Source: Ignavibacteriota bacterium
Lineage (GTDB): Bacteria; Bacteroidota; Ignavibacteria; Ignavibacteriales; Melioribacteraceae
DNA length: 64,000 nucleotides
Assembly: GCA_016716225.1 (NCBI GenBank)
Contig: JADJWT010000001.1
Coordinates: 1,612,001-1,676,000 of the forward strand
Direction: 5' to 3'
The notes under the pieces are model-generated. The model was not told where the DNA came from. It saw only the letters and a program-made list of their open reading frames with translations, and made no database searches. The translations under genes were made by a program, and so were the position numbers. Shown here piece after piece: positions 52,190 through 60,757 of the stretch (within the stretch, counting starts at the first letter, position 1; each line of letters starts with the position of its first letter).

Positions 52190-52962
52190 CGGGAATATTG
52201 ATTGCAGATTTTCTAACCGGATTAATGATATTTATTAGAATTGGGGTTATGTTTTCTTTTGCACCGTTATATAGCAATACTTCAATACCAACATTGCTGA
52301 GATTAGCATTAGCATTGGTTGTAACGTATATTGTTTTCTTTAGTGTTGAAACTTATCCTTTTACCGAAAATGATCATTTCATATTTGTTATAATTTTTGC
52401 AATTAAAGAAGCGTTGGTTGGAATAACAATGGCATTTGTAATTAGCATTATATTCCAAGGTATTTCTTTCGCTGGTTTATTAGTGGGAAGAGATATGGGT
52501 TTGGCAATGTCTTCAATGTTTGATCCCGTAACCGGAGATGATGGAAATATTATAGCAACTTTGCTTTCAATGGCAGCAGTTATTGTTTTTATTTTAATTA
52601 ATGGCCACCAATTTATAATTGAATCTTTGGCTTATTCATTCAAAGTTATTCCACTTGGTGGGTTTAAAATTACTCAAAATGCTTTGGATTTAATTATTAA
52701 ATACAGTGGGAGTATTTTTATTTTATCAATAAAAATCTCTTCACCAATTCTTGTTGCATTTTTCTTAATTCATTTAGCAAGTGCAATAATTGCAAGAGTT
52801 AGTCCGTCTTTCCAAGTGTTTTTTGTTTTACTTCCTCTTAAAATTGGCTTAGGATTATTTTTAGTTGCTTTGGTAATGCCGCTCTATGTTTACCTTTTCA
52901 GAACTTTAATTTATGAATATGAAGAAAAACTATTTGAAATTGTTAAAGCAATAGGTAACTGA
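52186..52962 (+). CDS. fliR: Flagellar export gate protein FliR
   Basis: The 258-residue product has about six hydrophobic segments and FliR landmarks: FIRIGVMFSFAPLYSNTSIP, then FAIKEALVGITMAFVISIIF, GRDMGLAMSSMFDPVTGDDG and LRTL-like FRTLIYEYEE at the end. One FliR completes the FliPQR channel. It overlaps fliQ by four bases (ATGA). Confidence 0.95.
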   Translation: MTGILIADFLTGLMIFIRIGVMFSFAPLYSNTSIPTLLRLALALVVTYIVFFSVETYPFTENDHFIFVIIFAIKEALVGITMAFVISIIFQGISFAGLLVGRDMGLAMSSMFDPVTGDDGNIIATLLSMAAVIVFILINGHQFIIESLAYSFKVIPLGGFKITQNALDLIIKYSGSIFILSIKISSPILVAFFLIHLASAIIARVSPSFQVFFVLLPLKIGLGLFLVALVMPLYVYLFRTLIYEYEEKLFEIVKAIGN

Positions 52963-52963
52963 G

Positions 52964-54049
52964 ATGGCAGAATTAGACGGACAAGAAAAGACCGAGCAAG
53001 CGACTAGTAAACGTCAGCTTGATACCAGAGAAAAAGGTCAAGCTCCTAAAAGTCAAGAATTAAATTCACTAGCGGTTTTTACTACTGGATTATTTGTTCT
53101 GTTTTTAACTAAAGATTATTTAGGCGGAAAATTATGGGATATAAGCGTTTATATTTTTTCATCGCTAGATACTCTTGAAATTAGTGCAGATATTCTTAGT
53201 ATGTACATGATAAAAGGTGCATTGTTTTTTATTCTTTCTATGTTCCCGGTTTTTATTGGAATTATATTAGTTTCTTTAGCAGTCGGCTATGGTCAAGTGG
53301 GATTTAAAATTACACCTAAAGCACTTGAACCAAAATTCTCCAAACTTGATCCCATTAAAGGATTTAAGAATAGTTTTTTAACAACAAGACCTTTAGTTGA
53401 AACAATAAAATCAATTGTAAAACTAAGTGCAATAGGAATTTTCTCATATATCTTTTTGGAAGATATGATTCTAAATTCTATTGGATTAGTAAATTTCACA
53501 ATACAAGAAATAGTTAATTACACAATAGAAAATTCAATTGATTTTTTATGGAGAGTATCGCTTGTTTATATAGTTATAGCTTTTTCAGATTTTGCTTATC
53601 AAAAATTTAAACACAAAAAAGATTTGATGATGACAAAGCAAGAAGTAAAAGAAGAGCGCAAACAAACAGAAGGCGATCCACAAATTAAATCTCAAATAAG
53701 AAGTAAACAAATTGAAATGGCACGAAAAAGAATGTTGGATGACGTTCCGAAAGCAGATGTTGTAATTACTAACCCAACTCACTTTGCTGTTGCTCTAAAA
53801 TATGATATTGGAAAAAGTACAGCTCCAAAAGTAATTGCAAAAGGTCAAGATTTATTAGCACAAAAAATTAAAGAAATAGCTAAACAGCACAATATTCCTT
53901 TACATGAAGATGTTCAATTGGCAAGAGCACTTTACAAGGCATGTGAAATTGGTCAAGAAATTCCGGAAACATTATTTAAAGCTGTCGCTCAAATTTTAGC
54001 TTATATATTTAAACTTAAAAATGAGAAAAAAAGAAAAAGCATAATATAG
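52964..54049 (+). CDS. flhB: Flagellar export switch protein FlhB
   Basis: The 361-residue product has the N-terminal GQEKTEQATSKRQLDTREKG, about four membrane helices to residue 215, and a cytoplasmic domain with the autocleavage motif NPTH at residues 270-273 (VVITNPTHFAVALKYD). Cleavage between Asn and Pro lets FliK switch export from hook to filament proteins. The Pro-rich tail seen in some FlhB is replaced by a Lys-rich end. Confidence 0.97.
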   Translation: MAELDGQEKTEQATSKRQLDTREKGQAPKSQELNSLAVFTTGLFVLFLTKDYLGGKLWDISVYIFSSLDTLEISADILSMYMIKGALFFILSMFPVFIGIILVSLAVGYGQVGFKITPKALEPKFSKLDPIKGFKNSFLTTRPLVETIKSIVKLSAIGIFSYIFLEDMILNSIGLVNFTIQEIVNYTIENSIDFLWRVSLVYIVIAFSDFAYQKFKHKKDLMMTKQEVKEERKQTEGDPQIKSQIRSKQIEMARKRMLDDVPKADVVITNPTHFAVALKYDIGKSTAPKVIAKGQDLLAQKIKEIAKQHNIPLHEDVQLARALYKACEIGQEIPETLFKAVAQILAYIFKLKNEKKRKSII

Positions 54050-54050
54050 T

Positions 54051-56090
54051 ATGAGTAAAATTTTAAAAAATACCGATATTATTTTTGCATTTGGAATAAT
54101 CTTTATTCTTGGATTAATGGTAATTCCATTACCGGCATTTCTACTGGACTTTTTCTTAGCATTAAACATTTCATTTGCAATTTTAATTTTAATTGCATCT
54201 TTATATATAAACACACCACTGGAAATTTCTTCATTTCCCGGATTACTTTTAGTCTTAACAATATTTAGACTTTCATTAAATATTAGCTCAACAAGATTAA
54301 TTCTAATTGATGGATATGCTGGTGAGGTAATTGAAACATTTGGAAATTTCGTTGTTGGTGGAAGTTACATTGTTGGATTTATAGTATTCTTAATTTTAAT
54401 AATTATTCAATTTATGGTAATTGTAAAGGGTTCCGGAAGAATTTCGGAAGTTGCAGCAAGATTTACTTTGGATGCAATGCCCGGAAAACAAATGGCTATT
54501 GATGCGGATTTGAATAGCGGAATTATTACCGAAGTAGAAGCAAGATCAAGAAGAAATGACATTGCTCGCGAAGCTGAGTTTTTCGGATCGATGGATGGTG
54601 CCTCAAAATTTGTAAAAGGCGATGCTATTGCAGGATTGATAATTAATGCTATAAATATTGTGGGAGGAATTCTAATTGGTGTATTACAAAAAGGATTAAA
54701 CGTAGTTGACGCTTTACAAACTTACACAATTTTAACAATTGGTGATGGATTAGTTTCTCAAGTTCCGGCATTGTTAATTGCTACCGCTGCGGGAATGGTT
54801 GTAACAAAAAATTCTGGAGGCAAATCTTTAGATAGTCAAATGAAAGCACAATTACTTTCAAACCCAAGAGTTTTAGGAACAGTTGCTGGTTCAATTATTC
54901 TATTTGCATTAATACCCGGAATGCCCACAATTCCGTTTTTGATGTTAGGTGGTGGATTAGCAACCACAACATTTTTTGTTAATAAAAATAAGAAAACGGC
55001 ACAATTATCAGAAAGTAAAGAAGTTGAAACAGCAAAAGAAGAAAAAGAAGAAAAAGTTGAAGGCTATCTACAAGTTGATCCGGTTGAAGTTGAAATAGGT
55101 TATGGACTTATCGCACTTGTAGATGATAGTCAAGGCGGAAATTTGTTTCAAAAAATTTCTTCTACAAGAAAATTTGTTGCACTTGAATACGGCGTATTGG
55201 TGCCGCCGGTTAGAGTTAGAGATAATTTACAACTTAAGCCAAATGAATATATAATAAAAATTAAAGGAAATATTGTTGCACATTATGAAATTTACTCTGA
55301 TAGATTTTTAGCAATGAATTCCGGAAATATAACAGAAAAATTAAGCGGTATTCCAACTAAAGATCCTGCTTTTGGTCTTGATGGATTTTGGGTTTCAGAT
55401 CAAGAAAAGGATAAAGCTGAATTAGTTGGCTACACAGTTGTTGATGCAGTTTCTGTTTTATCAACACATTTACAAGAAACAATTAAGAAAAATTTTGATA
55501 AAATTTTAACACGTCAATCTGTTAAACAATTATTGGAAAATCTAAAGCAAGAATATCCGGCAGTTATTGAAGATATAAATCCGGAATCTTTACCAATCGG
55601 CACAATTCAAAAAGTATTGCAAAGTTTATTGAAAGAATTAATACCTATAAAAGACTTAGTTCAGATTTTAGAATCATTAATTGATTATTCAAAAGTTACA
55701 AAAAATATTGAAGTACTTACAGAATACGTAAGACATTCGCTTGGTGATACGATTGCAACTTTATATAAAGATCAACACAATATTATTCATTCAGCGGCAA
55801 TTGGAGAAGGTTTGGAAGAATATATTACAAATTCTTTATCTAAACAAGGCGATGCAACTCATACTTTAGGATTAACACCGGATATGTTAAATGCATTAAA
55901 TAATTCAATAAATAATTTAGTAGGTAAATTTAGAAAACTTGGTTATCTGCCGATATTTATTACATCGGCAACAATTAGACCGTATTTATTTAGATTAATA
56001 AATTCATCTTTCCCGGATGTTGTAATTTTATCTTTTACAGAATTGCCGGCAAATATTGAAATTGAATTTATTGGAAAACTTGAGGTTTAA
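54051..56090 (+). CDS. flhA: Flagellar export gate protein FlhA
   Basis: The 679-residue product has about eight N-terminal membrane helices, the highly conserved cytoplasmic FHIPEP-type loop (GSGRISEVAARFTLDAMPGK, then QMAIDADLNSGIITE), and a large cytoplasmic domain from about residue 335 after an acidic Glu/Lys linker (PVEVEIGYGLIALVDDSQGG; QSVKQLLENLKQEYPAVIED). It forms the nonameric ring that receives chaperone-substrate complexes. It ends one base before flhF. Confidence 0.97.
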   Translation: MSKILKNTDIIFAFGIIFILGLMVIPLPAFLLDFFLALNISFAILILIASLYINTPLEISSFPGLLLVLTIFRLSLNISSTRLILIDGYAGEVIETFGNFVVGGSYIVGFIVFLILIIIQFMVIVKGSGRISEVAARFTLDAMPGKQMAIDADLNSGIITEVEARSRRNDIAREAEFFGSMDGASKFVKGDAIAGLIINAINIVGGILIGVLQKGLNVVDALQTYTILTIGDGLVSQVPALLIATAAGMVVTKNSGGKSLDSQMKAQLLSNPRVLGTVAGSIILFALIPGMPTIPFLMLGGGLATTTFFVNKNKKTAQLSESKEVETAKEEKEEKVEGYLQVDPVEVEIGYGLIALVDDSQGGNLFQKISSTRKFVALEYGVLVPPVRVRDNLQLKPNEYIIKIKGNIVAHYEIYSDRFLAMNSGNITEKLSGIPTKDPAFGLDGFWVSDQEKDKAELVGYTVVDAVSVLSTHLQETIKKNFDKILTRQSVKQLLENLKQEYPAVIEDINPESLPIGTIQKVLQSLLKELIPIKDLVQILESLIDYSKVTKNIEVLTEYVRHSLGDTIATLYKDQHNIIHSAAIGEGLEEYITNSLSKQGDATHTLGLTPDMLNALNNSINNLVGKFRKLGYLPIFITSATIRPYLFRLINSSFPDVVILSFTELPANIEIEFIGKLEV

Positions 56091-56091
56091 A

Positions 56092-57195
56092 ATGCAGATA
56101 AAAAAATTTATTGGAACAACTTTAAAAGATGCAATTGCCCAAATGAAAGGTGACTTTGGCGATGAAGCTATTGTACTTGGCACAAAAGTGATTGAAGATT
56201 ATTCTAAAGGTGTTGAACAAAAACTTTTTGAAATTACCGCAAGTTTAGATGAAGATGATAATCACAAAGAAATAAAAGTTGAAATTCCGAAAGTAAAAAG
56301 TTTTGATTCTGAAATGAAAAAACTTACTGAAAAGATTTATGGAGTTTCAAATAGTCAATCTTATTCAAATTCAAAAATTTCTCAACCACAAAGAAAAACA
56401 GTTGATTTAGATAAAATTCAATTTCAGTCTATTAAAAAAATACTAAGCGAAAAAGATGTTTCCGAAAAAAATATAAATAAAATTCTAAAATTAATTACTC
56501 AGTACGAAGCTTTATTTAATGATGAAAACAAAGATGAATATATTATTTCAACTTTGGCTTCTTTAATTCCAACAAGTGATTTTGAGTTAAATAAAGACGG
56601 CGGTCAAAAAGTAATTTCTATTGTTGGTCCAACCGGCGTTGGAAAAACCACATGCATCGCAAAACTTGCTGTAATTTCCAAAATACTTCACAATTTAAAT
56701 ATTGGATTAATATCAATTGATACTTACAGATTAGGGGCTTTAGATCAATTAAAAATATTTTCTGAAATTTCTAATATTGATTTTTTGGTTGCGTATGAAC
56801 CAAAAGATATTCCAAAGTTTATGAAAAAGTTTAAAGATAAAGATATTGTATTTATCGATACTGTTGGACGAAGTCAGAATAATGCAAAATTACTTAATTC
56901 AATAAATCAATTTTTAAAAACGGTTAAAATAGATGAAACTTATTTGGTTCTAAACAGCACAAGCGATTATAAAATTATGTTGGATGTTGCAAAAAAATTC
57001 AAAGTGTTGAATTATAATGGATTAATATTTTCAAAATTGGATGAAGCCGTAACTTTCGGAAATCTGCTGAATCTTGTTGAGGAAATAAAAGTTCCAATAA
57101 AATATTTAACAAACGGACAAGTAATCCCAGATGATATAATTGCGGCAGATAATGAATTTATTGCAAATATGATTTATACGGGAAAAATAAATTAA
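56092..57195 (+). CDS. flhF: SRP-type GTPase FlhF (flagellar placement)
   Basis: I start at the ATG at 56092, one base after flhA, giving 367 residues. The N-terminal basic part (KKFIGTTLKDAIAQMKGDFG) is followed by a linker and the SRP-like NG domain: G1 GPTGVGKTTCIAKLA near residue 182, SIDTYRLGALDQLKIFSEI, G3 FIDTVGRSQNN and G4 SKLDEAVTFGNLLN. FlhF fixes the site and number of flagella with FlhG. The next gene overlaps by one base. Confidence 0.93.
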   Translation: MQIKKFIGTTLKDAIAQMKGDFGDEAIVLGTKVIEDYSKGVEQKLFEITASLDEDDNHKEIKVEIPKVKSFDSEMKKLTEKIYGVSNSQSYSNSKISQPQRKTVDLDKIQFQSIKKILSEKDVSEKNINKILKLITQYEALFNDENKDEYIISTLASLIPTSDFELNKDGGQKVISIVGPTGVGKTTCIAKLAVISKILHNLNIGLISIDTYRLGALDQLKIFSEISNIDFLVAYEPKDIPKFMKKFKDKDIVFIDTVGRSQNNAKLLNSINQFLKTVKIDETYLVLNSTSDYKIMLDVAKKFKVLNYNGLIFSKLDEAVTFGNLLNLVEEIKVPIKYLTNGQVIPDDIIAADNEFIANMIYTGKIN

Positions 57196-58010
57196 TGCTT
57201 GGACAAGCCAAAAGATTGTATGAGTTGAGCAATTTATTTCATGCGAAAAATGAAGTAAAAGAATCGACAAAGATAATATCGTTTACCTCCGGCAAAGGCG
57301 GAACGGGGAAATCCTTTATTTGCAGCAATTTGTCATTTCAACTTTCTGAAGAAGGAAAAAAAGTATTGCTTGTTGATCTTGATATTAATTTATCAAATAT
57401 TGGAGCAATTTTTAATGTACATTCAAAAAAGAATTTATATCATTATCTAAATTATGATTACGATTTAGATGAAATAATTTTTAATTATTCTGAAAATTTG
57501 GATATCATTTTGGGTGAATCCGGAAGAATTGATCATCCGGAATTTACAGAGGAAAAAATCAATTTATTTTTAAGCGAGTTGAAAATTATTTCTGCAAAAT
57601 ATGATTATGTACTTTTTGATACTTCTGCTGGAATTAATAAATCAACACTTCAAATTCTTCAAAATTCTAATGAAATTATTATTGTAACTTCATCGGAACC
57701 AACTTCGGTAATGGATGGTTACGTAATTGTAAAAATGATGAAAAGTTTAGGATTTGAATCCGAGATAAATATTGTTGTAAATAAAACTTTTGAAAAACAT
57801 GAAGGAATAATTGCATTCGAAAATCTTCAAAAAGCAGTTGACCATTTCCTAAAAAGTAAAATAAAATACTTAGGCGAAGTTTCATTTTCCAAAGAAGTAA
57901 TTCAATCTATTAAAGATCAAATTCCATTGTGCAAATCGAAAAAAACTTCCGAAATTTCAAATCAACTTCAAGAAATTTCCTCAAAAATTAAAATACAAAC
58001 AATTGGTTAA
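57195..58010 (+). CDS. flhG: MinD-like ATPase FlhG (flagellar number control)
   Basis: The 271-residue product has the deviant Walker A motif (SFTSGKGGTGKSFICSNLSF near residue 30), LLVDLDINLSNIG, the switch-II DTSAGINKSTLQIL near 142, and TSSEPTSVMDGYVIVKMM. FlhG/FleN stimulates FlhF GTP hydrolysis and limits flagellar number; in some species it also restrains the sigma-54 activator. It is the last gene of the fliL operon. Confidence 0.92.
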   Translation: MLGQAKRLYELSNLFHAKNEVKESTKIISFTSGKGGTGKSFICSNLSFQLSEEGKKVLLVDLDINLSNIGAIFNVHSKKNLYHYLNYDYDLDEIIFNYSENLDIILGESGRIDHPEFTEEKINLFLSELKIISAKYDYVLFDTSAGINKSTLQILQNSNEIIIVTSSEPTSVMDGYVIVKMMKSLGFESEINIVVNKTFEKHEGIIAFENLQKAVDHFLKSKIKYLGEVSFSKEVIQSIKDQIPLCKSKKTSEISNQLQEISSKIKIQTIG

Positions 58011-58080
58011 TAATAACCAATTCGACATTCCAAAAAATTAGAAAACAATCCAAAATCAAATTAAAACAGCAAAATAATGT

Positions 58081-58095
58081 TGGTATATTCTTTGA
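58081..58095 (+). promoter_or_regulatory. Possible sigma-54 promoter before the fliA operon
   Basis: TGGTATATTCTTTGA has GG, ten bases, then GA, followed by AAATTATA as in the fliL candidate. It lies 27 bases before the ATG of the small membrane protein gene that opens the operon. The -24 half (TGGTA) and the -12 half both deviate from consensus, so confidence is limited. Confidence 0.4.
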
Positions 58096-58120
58096 AATTA
58101 TAAGAACCGGAGGACATAAA

Positions 58121-58330
58121 ATGAACAAAATAATATTAAATATCGGACTGCTATTATTTTTCATCTCGATAATAATATTTAGCCAGCAAGGCATGTTAGT
58201 TGAGGATATTTTAGTAAGATCATTCATCATATTTTTTGTTGCAACTTTACTATTAACCATTCTTGCCCTCACATTTATAAAAGCCATAAACAAAGCATCA
58301 ATTGATAAACAAAAAAATTTCTTAAGCTAA
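58121..58330 (+). CDS. Small two-helix membrane protein upstream of fliA
   Basis: I do not recognise this 69-residue product. It has two hydrophobic segments (residues about 4-22 and 33-54) separated by a short loop with one basic residue, and a short basic tail. A very good ribosome site, CCGGAGGA, lies nine bases before the ATG, so it is probably well expressed. It is 19 bases upstream of fliA and appears to be the first gene of that operon. No function is proposed. Confidence 0.6.
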   Translation: MNKIILNIGLLLFFISIIIFSQQGMLVEDILVRSFIIFFVATLLLTILALTFIKAINKASIDKQKNFLS

Positions 58331-58349
58331 ACTTTAGGGATACAGTAAT

Positions 58350-58982
58350 ATGGATAATAGTACACTTTGGGCAGAATATAAAACAGAACCATCAAGTGTA
58401 GTTAAAAAACAGATAATGGTTAATTATACCAATCTAGTTCATTATGTAATCCATAATTCAAAATTTATGAATCTTAATGTTGTTGAAGAAAAGGATTACT
58501 TCCAGTTTGGAATTGAAGGATTAAGCGAAGCAATTGACAGATTCGATCCGGATTTTGGAACCAAATTTGAAACTTATGCAATTCAAAGAATCAGAGGAAA
58601 AATTATTGATGAATTGAGAAAACTTCAAATTAAGCCACGTGCAAATTATCAAAATCAAGATTCCAACAAAGTGATTTATAAAAATGTTTCAATTGACCAG
58701 CCTTATGATAACGATGACGGATTTACACTTTCGGAAATTATTCCTTCTGAATATGAAACTCCGGATGATGAATTTAATTCCAATGAACAAAAAGAATTGT
58801 TAGTTACAGCAATAAAAAATTTATCAGAAAGAGACCGTTTGATTATTACACTTTATTATTATGAACACATGAATTACAAAGAAATATCGCAAGCATTAGA
58901 TATTACAGTTTCAAGAGTTTCGCAGCTACACAGTAAAATTATGAAAGATTTGAAAAAGCAAATTGAACATCAATATGACTAA
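58350..58982 (+). CDS. fliA: Flagellar sigma-28 factor FliA lacking region 3
   Basis: The 210-residue product has sigma region 2 (residues about 20-90: FQFGIEGLSEAIDRFDPDFG, TYAIQRIRGKIIDELRKL) and region 4 (about 150-205: LSERDRLIITLYYYEHMNYK, VSRVSQLHSKIMKDLKKQ), both clearly of the FliA type (IRGKIIDELR; RVSQLHS). Between PRANYQ at 97 and the region that normally precedes region 4, only a short linker remains, and the roughly 50 residues of region 3 are absent. It should recognise the promoters at 22367 and 28400 and bind FlgM. It overlaps the next gene by eight bases. Confidence 0.9.
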   Translation: MDNSTLWAEYKTEPSSVVKKQIMVNYTNLVHYVIHNSKFMNLNVVEEKDYFQFGIEGLSEAIDRFDPDFGTKFETYAIQRIRGKIIDELRKLQIKPRANYQNQDSNKVIYKNVSIDQPYDNDDGFTLSEIIPSEYETPDDEFNSNEQKELLVTAIKNLSERDRLIITLYYYEHMNYKEISQALDITVSRVSQLHSKIMKDLKKQIEHQYD

Positions 58983-59856
58983 TTCAGCAACTGAAAATAT
59001 TGAAGGAAAACAAGAAAGAGTTTATAGAATTCTTTCAACTGTTTACAATGTACCGAGCATTCCGCAAGTAATAATGGAAGTTTCTTCAATTATTGATGAT
59101 CCCAAAACCAGTGCAAATATTCTTGGAAGAATGATAAGTCATGATCAAGGTTTAGTTACAAAAATTTTAACTGTTGCAAATTCACCATTGCACGGAATAC
59201 CGAGAAGAGTTTCAACCATTGATTTTGCAATTGTTGTATTAGGATTTAACCAAGTTAAAAATATAGTATTAGCTTTATCAATGATGGATTCATTAAAAAT
59301 TACCGGCGATTCTAAGTTTGATCAAAAGCAATACTGGCTTCACTCAATTTTAACAGCGGCAGCATCTAAAAAAATTGCTGATGATTTGGGATATCAAGCA
59401 AGCGGTGAAGTTTTTACAGCTGGACTTTTACATGATTTAGGAATTGCTATAATAAACAAATTTTTTACAAAAGAATTCAAAGAAATTTTAGAATCAGTAA
59501 AAAAACAAAATTTAACATACTTAGAAGCTGAAGAACTGCATTTAGGAATCACTCATCAAGAAATAGGAAGATATTTAGTTGATAGATGGAATTTACCGGT
59601 AGCAATTGCAGATGTAATTAATTTTCATCATAAACCATCTTTAGCTGAAAATAACAAGGAGCTTACCGCACTTGTGCATCTTGCTGATTATATGACTAAA
59701 CAATTAATGATCGGGGATTTTAGTTGGGATAACACAGCAACATTAGATCCGGCAATAATAGAAATTTTAAGATTAGGAGATTCTGAATATTTAGAGAATT
59801 TCATTTTCAGCTATAAAGAATTATTTCAAGATCAAATCGACTCAATAAATTTATAA
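58975..59856 (+). CDS. HDOD-domain protein (first copy)
   Basis: I start at the ATG at 58975, overlapping the fliA stop, giving 293 residues. The HDOD domain covers about residues 20-220: IPQVIMEVSSIIDDPKTSAN, DQGLVTKILTVANSPLHGIP, then HSILTAAASKKIADDLG, FTAGLLHDLGIAII and GRYLVDRWNLPVAIADVINF. HDOD proteins are signalling relatives of HD phosphohydrolases, usually without activity, linked to motility and two-component systems. It is 22 bases upstream of a close paralogue. Confidence 0.9.
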   Translation: MTNSATENIEGKQERVYRILSTVYNVPSIPQVIMEVSSIIDDPKTSANILGRMISHDQGLVTKILTVANSPLHGIPRRVSTIDFAIVVLGFNQVKNIVLALSMMDSLKITGDSKFDQKQYWLHSILTAAASKKIADDLGYQASGEVFTAGLLHDLGIAIINKFFTKEFKEILESVKKQNLTYLEAEELHLGITHQEIGRYLVDRWNLPVAIADVINFHHKPSLAENNKELTALVHLADYMTKQLMIGDFSWDNTATLDPAIIEILRLGDSEYLENFIFSYKELFQDQIDSINL

Positions 59857-59878
59857 CAAACAAAACAGGTGACTAAAA

Positions 59879-60757
59879 ATGGAAGAACAAGTAAAACAAG
59901 ACAGAAGGAGAAAATCAGAATTAGCATTATCTAATGTCTATAATCTGCCCGCAATGTCTGCAACAATGTTAGAAGTTTCAAAACTTCTTGATGATCCGAC
60001 AACCAATACTGCAGCGCTTAGCAGAATGATTGGAAAAGATCAAGGATTATCTACAAAAATTTTATCAATTGCTAATTCACCACTTTACGGATTAACAAGA
60101 AAAGTTTCAACAATTGATTTTGCGATATTAATAATTGGCTATCAAGATATTAAAAATATTGTTGTTGCATTAACAATGGTTGATTCATTCAAAAACAAAT
60201 CAGATAAATATCTTGATCAAAAAGAATTTTGGGTTCACTCAATGCTTGCAGGAACTGCATGCAAAAGAGTTGCTGAAGATTTGGGATTCAGAATTGGAAG
60301 CGAAGCTTTCGTTGCTGGTTTGCTTCATGATTTAGGTGTTCCGGTTATGCATAAATTTTTTAGAAATGAATTTGAAGCAATTTCTGAAGATATAAAAAAT
60401 TTAAGTACACCATTGTTAGAAACTGAAAGAAAATATTTGGGATTGGATCATCAAGAAATTGGAAATTTCCTTGCCAACAAATGGCACTTGCCAGAACATT
60501 TATCGAACTGTATTCTTAATCATCATCAGCCAAGTTTAGCTGCTGAAAATGATGTGTTAATTTCTATAGTTCATCTTGTTGATTACATGACACAAAAATT
60601 AGAAATCGGTACTTTCTATTTAGATAAAGGAATCGAACTTGATAAATCAGTATTGGGAACATTGGGAATTTCATCGGATGAAGAATTAAATTCATTTATT
60701 GAAAGCTACCGTGAATTATTTACTAATGAAGTTAACTCAGATTTATTTATAAAATGA
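59879..60757 (+). CDS. HDOD-domain protein (second copy)
   Basis: The 292-residue product is a clear paralogue of the preceding protein along its whole length: MSATMLEVSKLLDDPTTNTA, DQGLSTKILSIANSPLYGLT, FVAGLLHDLGVPVM, GNFLANKWHLPEHLSNCILN. The pair probably arose by tandem duplication and the proteins may form a heterodimer. AGGTG precedes the ATG. The stop overlaps the next gene, a degenerate kinase, by four bases, so a shared signalling task is likely, though its nature is unknown. Confidence 0.9.
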   Translation: MEEQVKQDRRRKSELALSNVYNLPAMSATMLEVSKLLDDPTTNTAALSRMIGKDQGLSTKILSIANSPLYGLTRKVSTIDFAILIIGYQDIKNIVVALTMVDSFKNKSDKYLDQKEFWVHSMLAGTACKRVAEDLGFRIGSEAFVAGLLHDLGVPVMHKFFRNEFEAISEDIKNLSTPLLETERKYLGLDHQEIGNFLANKWHLPEHLSNCILNHHQPSLAAENDVLISIVHLVDYMTQKLEIGTFYLDKGIELDKSVLGTLGISSDEELNSFIESYRELFTNEVNSDLFIK

